This document shows positions 43,341-49,040 of a stretch of DNA of 49,040 nt, one piece after another. Numbering within the stretch: position 1 is the first letter of the stretch; each line of letters starts with the position of its first letter. Where the stretch lies: the NCBI GenBank assembly GCA_016220095.1, contig JACRIJ010000012.1, positions 1 through 49,040 on the forward strand. The letters run 5' to 3'. The position numbers were made by a program, and so were the translations under genes. Origin of the DNA: Planctomycetota bacterium (lineage in GTDB: Bacteria > Planctomycetota > MHYJ01 > JACQXL01 > JACRIJ01). The notes beneath the pieces were generated by a model. It was given only the letters and a program-made list of their open reading frames with translations. It was not told where the DNA came from and did not search any database.

Positions 43341-44297
43341 ATGAATACTAAATCTATAACAACACCTATTACCAAACTATGCGGAATACGTTATCCCATC
43401 CTCCAGGGCGGGATGATATGGGTATCGGGTTCGCGGCTGACCGCGGCGGTATCAAACGCCGGCGGTCTTGGCGTGCTCGGGTCCGGTTCCATGCGGCCTG
43501 ACGCGTTGCGCGAAGAAATACAAAAAACCCGCTCGCTTACTTCCAATCCCTTCGGCGTTAACATACCGATAAGTTTTAAGTACACTGAAGAACATATCAA
43601 AACGGTCTGCGAACAGAGGATTCCCGTCGTGATAACCTCCGCGGGCTCCCCGAAAAAATACACTGAAACCCTGCATAATGCCGGTTGCAAGGTTTTTCAC
43701 GTAGTACCAACCGCGATGCTTGCCAGAAAATGCGAAGATGCCGGAGTTAACGCGGTAATTGCCGAAGGCACTGAGGCAGGCGGCCATAACGGATATGAAG
43801 AGATAACGACGATGGTATTAATTCCGTCCGTAAGAGATGCCGTAAAAATACCCGTAATAGCCGCTGGTGGCATAATGGACGGCAGGACCATGGCCGCGGC
43901 ATTCGCGCTCGGGGCCGACGCGGTGCAGATAGGGACGCGCTTTGCGGCATCCGAAGAATCCGACGCCCATCCGTCCTATAAACAAGCAATCATAGACGCC
44001 AAGGAAGGCGATTCACTGCTCCTGCTGAAGAAGCTCGGGCCGACGAGAATGATAAGAACCCCCTTTGCATTAAAAATCAAAGATAAAGAAGACGCGGGTG
44101 CGGGGAAAGAAGAATTGGTTGCCCTGCTTGGCGAACACAAGGCCCGCGAAGGCGCCTCTCTGGGAAACATTCAGGAAGGCATACTTGAAGCCGGCCAGGT
44201 GATTTCACGCATAAATAAGATTCAATCGGCAGGCGATATAGTTGCGGAAATAATGAATGAATTTGCCATAGTATGCGGGAAAATGCACAACATATAA
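43341..44297 (+). CDS. FabK-like enoyl-ACP reductase / nitronate monooxygenase-family flavoprotein
   Basis: The family is an FMN TIM barrel containing FabK (last reduction step of fatty acid elongation) and nitronate monooxygenase. ATG at 43341 gives 318 residues, typical of FabK. Motifs: RYPILQGGMIWVSGSRL near the N-terminus, NAGGLGVLGSG (about 39-49), AEGTEAGGHNGYEE (about 142-155, active-site His) and IAAGGIMDGRTMAAAFALGA (about 176-195), followed by DAVQIGTRFAASEESDAH. The EG-x-EAGGH signature and GTRF-x-x-S-x-E favour FabK over nitronate monooxygenase. It is a single gene between spacers; the fatty acid genes are not nearby. Confidence 0.85.
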   Translation: MNTKSITTPITKLCGIRYPILQGGMIWVSGSRLTAAVSNAGGLGVLGSGSMRPDALREEIQKTRSLTSNPFGVNIPISFKYTEEHIKTVCEQRIPVVITSAGSPKKYTETLHNAGCKVFHVVPTAMLARKCEDAGVNAVIAEGTEAGGHNGYEEITTMVLIPSVRDAVKIPVIAAGGIMDGRTMAAAFALGADAVQIGTRFAASEESDAHPSYKQAIIDAKEGDSLLLLKKLGPTRMIRTPFALKIKDKEDAGAGKEELVALLGEHKAREGASLGNIQEGILEAGQVISRINKIQSAGDIVAEIMNEFAIVCGKMHNI

Positions 44298-44423
44298 AGC
44301 AGTAAAATAGCGACCGGACTAACCACCGAACGCACCGAAAACACCGAACGCATAAGTCTGATTTACCACGAATTCACACGAATATACACGAATACGCGCG
44401 ATTGAGCATTGATACCCATAATG
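44298..44423. repeat. Text-like 'ACCGAACGCACCGAA' spacer
   Basis: Words ACCACCGAACGCACCGAAAA and CACGAATTCACACGAATAT with ACACGAATACG repeat in this gap. The first resembles 15816-15850. Confidence 0.6.
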
Positions 44424-44562
44424 ACGTACGGGCGTATCCTGTTTATTCTGTCGCAGTCCTGCGACCGAGCGGAGCGAGGAAGTCCTGAGCGGAGCGAAGG
44501 AAGTGAAACGAGGGGCGTATCCGATGTGAATAACGGCGTGTTTCCGAACGACTATTCACACA
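44424..44562 (+). repeat. ~140-bp direct repeat, copy 1
   Basis: This unit (from ACGTACG to TATTCACAC) recurs in the same orientation at 45417-45566. The core, GCAGTCCTGCGACCGAGCGG onwards for about 53 bp, differs at one position; copy 2 has a short internal expansion of AGCGAAGCG words. Each unit ends in a hairpin with TGTGAATA/TATTCACA arms. The two copies flank the hydrogenase-protease gene. Confidence 0.85.
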
Positions 44563-44577
44563 GAAATCTGTTAAAGT

Positions 44578-44672
44578 AATCCCCTCTCCCCTTGCGGGAG
44601 AGGGACAGGGAGAGGGGGAAAATGTTTTTCACCCTCCCCCTATGCCCCCTCCCATCAAGGGAGGGGGGAATT
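44578..44672. repeat. GC-rich hairpins (CCCTCTCCC type)
   Basis: CCCCTCTCCCCTTGCGGG folds on GAGAGGG just after it, and CCCCCTCCCATCAAGGGAGG is a second hairpin. Such CCCTCTCCC/GGGAGAGGG intergenic repeats are seen in many bacterial genomes. No gene is present in this gap. Confidence 0.6.
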
Positions 44673-44785
44673 ACCTCAAATAGCTTAAGTATTACGTCAA
44701 TTCGTCGTCATTTCGTCCTTCGTGTCTTAGTGCCTTCGTGGCTAATAATCCGTCAAAATCTTCTGTGTTTATAACTCGTCTATTC

Positions 44786-45286
44786 TTAATTCTTAATTTT
44801 TAATTCATAATTAAGGATCATCTCGCATCCCATCGGAACGGCTTTTTTCATGGGTTCTGAAAGGCCCTGGAAGACTTCTTTCGGTATGAATCCGGTCTGG
44901 CAGGCGATTATGCGCACCTCCACGCCACACAAATCGCGGAGTTCCTTAAGAAGGTTTGACGTCGGGACCTGATGGAGCGAAAAATCATCTGTTTTATTCG
45001 CGGGTATATTATCAAGCGGCAATTCAAACAATTCCCCGGCGGGCCTGCCTACATCCATGGCATCTATGATAACAATCTTTTGCGGCTTATGGCCGCCTAT
45101 TACCATATCAAACAGGATTTCCCTGACACCGGTGCCCGCGTCCAGCACGTAAACGTCTTCAGGCAATTTATAATCGGAGAGCAATTTCTGCGCCACCTCA
45201 GGGCCGAACCCGTCGTCGCCGAACAGTATGTTCCCGCAACCCAAAATCAGAACGCGCTTCGCGCAGTAATCAGGTACGTATTCCAT
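44786..45286 (-). CDS. NiFe-hydrogenase maturation protease-like protein
   Basis: Proteins of the HycI/HyaD/FrhD family cut the C-terminal tail of a NiFe-hydrogenase large subunit after nickel insertion. ATG at 45286 (166 residues) starts like FrhD-type members (EYVPDYC); a GTG 21 bp upstream is the other option. Motifs: LILGCGNILFGDDGFGPEV (about 13-31, Ni-sensing Asp), VLDAGTG, IIDAMDVG (second acidic ligand) and FSLHQVPTSN (His ligand), then IIACQTGFIP. No hydrogenase genes are present; it is alone between two direct repeats, so its partner must be elsewhere, or it was moved here by itself. Confidence 0.88.
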   Translation of the reverse strand: MEYVPDYCAKRVLILGCGNILFGDDGFGPEVAQKLLSDYKLPEDVYVLDAGTGVREILFDMVIGGHKPQKIVIIDAMDVGRPAGELFELPLDNIPANKTDDFSLHQVPTSNLLKELRDLCGVEVRIIACQTGFIPKEVFQGLSEPMKKAVPMGCEMILNYELKIKN

Positions 45287-45416
45287 GAATTGAGGATACC
45301 AAATCACGGCCTTTTAGGCAATCAAAATTAAAGTTTTCATGTAACCCGTCAGTAAAAAGTATTTTACATTACGAACGTTTTACCGCAAAGAGCGCAAAGA
45401 CGCGACACTCTAAGTA

Positions 45417-45566
45417 ACGTACGTCGTATCCTGTTAATCCTGCCGCAGTCCTGCGACCGAGCGGAGTGAGGAAGTCCTGAGCGGAGCGAAGGAAGCGAAG
45501 CGAAAGGAGCGAAACGAAGGGCATATCCGATGTGAATAGCGGCGCGTTTACGAACGATTATTCACA
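45417..45566 (+). repeat. ~150-bp direct repeat, copy 2
   Basis: Second copy of 44424-44562, about 1 kb away in the same orientation. It carries extra AGCGAAGCGAAAGGAGCG words inside and the same terminal hairpin (TGTGAATA/TATTCACA). Confidence 0.85.
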
Positions 45567-45756
45567 TGTATGGACAGGATACACAGGATAACGACGACGA
45601 ACATTGTTTGAACACCACAGAAGTGACGAACTACTTAAAAGCTTCTAATCTGCAATCGTTCAGTCGTAATCTTAGAATCAGTGAAGTGATTTCCGTAATT
45701 AGTCTCGGCATCCGGTTCTCGGAACCCGGAACTCGGACATCGGATCTCGGATTTGA
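45567..45756. repeat. Text-like spacer after atpC
   Basis: Contains AGCTTCTAATCTGCAATCG, CAGTCGTAATCTTAGAATC and a series of TCCGGTTCTCGGAACCCGG, AACTCGGACATCGGATCTCG words. No gene supported. Confidence 0.5.
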
Positions 45757-46158
45757 TTACGCCTTTCCTGAAACCTTCAGCCTGTTCATAGCCCTTGACA
45801 GTGCCGCCTGTGCGCGGTCAATATCAAGTCCAGGTTTAGGGGCCTTCAAACGGTCTTTTGCCCTCGTAATGGCCTCCTGGGCCCTTTGCAGGTCTATTTC
45901 CCCGGGTTTTTCACAGCTATCCACGAGAAGTGTCGTCTTATTCTTTGCGGTTTCAAGGAATCCGCCGCCTGTGCACAGCAATTCCTCTGTTTTTTCTTTT
46001 TTTATAAAAACGATTCCGGTTTTTATCGTGCACAACAGCGGCGCATGGTTTGCCATCACGCCGAGATAACCGTCATAGGCCGGCACAATAAGCGATTCTA
46101 CTTCGCCGCTATACACGGTCTTATCCGGCGTTACTATTTCCAATCTGAATTCTTTCAT
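45757..46158 (-). CDS. atpC: F1 ATP synthase epsilon subunit
   Basis: Epsilon is part of the central stalk and regulates hydrolysis. ATG at 46158 gives 133 residues and the usual beginning KEFRLEIVTPDKTVYSGEVE (about 2-21). The N-terminal beta domain (to ~85, with GYLGVMANHAPLL and FLETAKNKTTLLVD) and C-terminal helical hairpin (EIDLQRAQEAITRAKDRL) are complete. It is separated from atpD by ~280 bp of repetitive spacer, unusual for this pair, which normally almost touch. Confidence 0.95.
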   Translation of the reverse strand: MKEFRLEIVTPDKTVYSGEVESLIVPAYDGYLGVMANHAPLLCTIKTGIVFIKKEKTEELLCTGGGFLETAKNKTTLLVDSCEKPGEIDLQRAQEAITRAKDRLKAPKPGLDIDRAQAALSRAMNRLKVSGKA

Positions 46159-46441
46159 AACATCTATTCCAACCAAACCAGAAAATTTTTGCCACTCCCT
46201 GCGCGGGATCCCTTACATTAATATTACATTAAGGAAAAGGGAGAAGACACGAAATCACGAAAATTTGCGGGGAAAACGCTAAGCGTTTGTAATCGTACTA
46301 ATAAAAATCGCAGTTCTTCATATCTTAGCGCCTTCGCGGCTAAAATCTTCAAATCGTCAATCTTAAAATCCTGGAATCTTCAAATCGTCCAGTCGCAATC
46401 TTCTAATCTTTTAATCTTAGAATCTTAAAATCTTAGAATCG
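46159..46441. repeat. Repetitive spacer inside the atp operon
   Basis: Between atpD and atpC lie a GACACGAAATCACGAAA word, then many variants of AAATCTT/TAAAATC (for example AATCTTTTAATCTTAGAATC). It is the same class as the nuo spacers at 33877, 37744 and 39792. No coding potential on either strand. Confidence 0.65.
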
Positions 46442-47863
<1,422 letters not shown>

Positions 47864-47911
47864 CTATATTCAAAACTTTATTCTGTCTTCTGTATTCTTT
47901 ATTCTGTCTTC

Positions 47912-48781
47912 TTATTTAAGCGCTTCAGCCCCGCCGACTATATCAATAAGTTCTCTCGTTATGGTCGCCTGTCGGGCCTTATTATAAACAAGCGTCAGGG
48001 TGTCTATCAATTCCTGGGCGCTGTCGGTCGCGTTTCTCATCGCGGCCATTCGCGCCGCGTGTTCGCTGGACATTGATTCCAGAAGAATCCTGTAAAAAGC
48101 GGTTTCCACGTAACGCGGAATCAATTTCCCCAGGATAACGTCCGGCCCGGGTTCGTAGATGTAGCCGTATCCGGATTTTGTTTCCTTAGACGGTCCTTTT
48201 TTCTCCGCCTGCTGTATAGGAAGAAACGGGTATATTTTCGGGATATATTTTACGGCATTAACAAATTCAGTATAAAGGATGGAAACCTTATCAACCTTCC
48301 CCGATTCAAATGCCTCCACCACGGGATTTATCATCTGGCGTATTTCATTAAAGGAAATGCTTACGGGCAAATAGGTGTATCTGGCAAGGATAGTTGATTC
48401 CTGTTTCGCGGAATAATCAGTTATTTTCTTTCCGATAGTGATTAGCGATGTGTTATGATTTTCCGCAAGGAACCTTTGGGTCAAGCGGTAGATATTCGCG
48501 TTAAAACTCCCGCACAGGCCCTTATCTGATGAAATCGCAATAAATATCTGCTTCTTGACGGTTTCACGCGGTGCAAAAAGCGGATAATTAAGGTCTTTAA
48601 CATTTTCAGTAAGGTCGCCGAGAAGAGTTTTCATTTTATCCGCATAGGGACGGATAGCGTACAGCTTATCCTGCACCTTGCGCAATTTGGCCGCGGAAAC
48701 CATTTCCATGGCCCGGGTAATCTTCTTTATATTATTGACACTGCGTATCTTACGCTTGATTTGCCGGATGTTTTGAATCAC
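47912..48781 (-). CDS. atpG: F1 ATP synthase gamma subunit
   Basis: Gamma is the rotating shaft. The 289-residue protein has both coiled-coil ends: the N-terminal RQIKRKIRSVNNIKKITRAM (about 6-25) and C-terminal ATDSAQELIDTLTLVYNKAR-type helix, ending NKARQATITRELIDIVGGAE. The middle shows SSDKGLCGSFNANIYR (about 87-102). The start is GTG with GAGGA seven bases upstream. It has its own promoter and no atpA before it, so atpG-D-C is a separate unit here. Confidence 0.97.
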   Translation of the reverse strand: MIQNIRQIKRKIRSVNNIKKITRAMEMVSAAKLRKVQDKLYAIRPYADKMKTLLGDLTENVKDLNYPLFAPRETVKKQIFIAISSDKGLCGSFNANIYRLTQRFLAENHNTSLITIGKKITDYSAKQESTILARYTYLPVSISFNEIRQMINPVVEAFESGKVDKVSILYTEFVNAVKYIPKIYPFLPIQQAEKKGPSKETKSGYGYIYEPGPDVILGKLIPRYVETAFYRILLESMSSEHAARMAAMRNATDSAQELIDTLTLVYNKARQATITRELIDIVGGAEALK

Positions 48782-48838
48782 GAAAATCCTCGTTTTTATT
48801 AATAATTAACGGTTTTGTACCATCCCAATGACCCTGAA

Positions 48839-48866
48839 ATTATATATGAAAACCAAGATAAGTCAA
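48839..48866 (-). promoter_or_regulatory. Sigma-70 promoter of atpGDC
   Basis: On the minus strand TTGACT (48861-48866) and a perfect TATAAT (48839-48844) are 16 bp apart. The start near 48832 gives a ~50-nt leader with the GAGGA site of atpG. Confidence 0.8.
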
Positions 48867-48889
48867 GAAAAAATGACATGCGAAGGAAC

Positions 48890-49026
48890 CGACTCAGTCG
48901 AGGTGGCATTAAAGGACGTTAGTAGCCCAGCCATTTATGGCTGGGGTATGAAAAACTGAGAAATATGGAGGGCATTCATGCCCTTAACATAACGCCATGA
49001 ATGGCGTAAGTATTAGGCTTTTGGCA
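48890..49026 (-). repeat. Right copy of terminal inverted repeat
   Basis: Exact reverse complement of 1-127 over 48900-49026, with an imperfect extension to about 48890. The three CAT-nn-ATG hairpins are the same. After it, 49027-49040 (ends ACCCCAGCCA) begins what looks like another CCCAGCCA palindrome, cut by the window end, so the array probably continues. Confidence 0.9.
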
Positions 49027-49040
49027 TACAACCCCAGCCA

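Noticed and set aside
44578..44672. Rho-independent terminator after the FabK-like gene
   Set aside because: The GC-rich hairpins are ~280 bp from the stop and lack a T-run; they match a widespread intergenic repeat type.
45566..46069. 167-codon plus-strand frame over the atpC region
   Set aside because: Antisense to a complete atpC, and its start lies in repetitive spacer.

Overview
This window looks like one piece of chromosome from an uncultured, LPS-making, Gram-negative (diderm) bacterium with moderate base composition. Sequence clues point to the Planctomycetota or a neighbouring PVC/Omnitrophota-type lineage: exported HEAT-repeat proteins ending in a W-x2-WW-type motif, coiled-coil membrane proteins beside mreB, a very large FG-GAP/transglutaminase protein, frequent TTG/GTG starts, and many starts without a Shine-Dalgarno sequence but with an A/T-rich box directly before ATG. 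The phylum is inference. No tRNA, rRNA, CRISPR array, prophage or intact transposase was found.

Layout. (1) 1-8.5 kb, plus strand: ribosomal protein S1, an exported HEAT/TPR-like protein, Lnt, a MreC-like coiled-coil protein, a small membrane protein, MreB and a MurG-like glycosyltransferase. (2) 8.5-14.5 kb: an AT-rich stretch without a clear gene, a two-gene remnant resembling the tail of an Rhs protein with its partner, and a ~1,580-residue secreted protein, all on the minus strand. (3) 15-22.8 kb, minus strand: a macro-domain/aldolase/ComF-like operon, and an envelope operon kdsD-kdsC-lptC/A-TPR headed by a gene for 6S RNA. (4) 23-29 kb: an acidic membrane protein, an HD-GYP protein (minus), then a HEAT-repeat lipoprotein and an MsbA-like ABC exporter (plus). 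(5) 29.2-43.1 kb, plus strand: a complete 14-gene nuoA-N operon for respiratory complex I behind a strong sigma-70-type promoter. (6) 43.3-48.8 kb: a FabK-like flavoprotein, a hydrogenase-maturation-type protease, and atpG-atpD-atpC on the minus strand, with their own promoter and no atpA before them.

Working together: Lnt, MreB, KdsD/KdsC, LptC/A and the MsbA-like exporter serve envelope building (lipoproteins, cell shape, Kdo and LPS transport). Complex I and the F1 ATP synthase subunits serve respiration and energy conversion; 6S RNA would tune RNA polymerase in stationary phase.

The most notable non-genic features are: a 127-bp perfect inverted repeat at the two window ends, built from three hairpins that share a CAT-nn-ATG centre; a 6S RNA whose 3' closing strand is also the ribosome-binding site of kdsD; promoters placed so that mRNAs should be leaderless; and a window-wide family of 'text-like' spacers (degenerate short-word repeats in many classes) filling almost every intergenic gap, even inside the nuo and atp operons.
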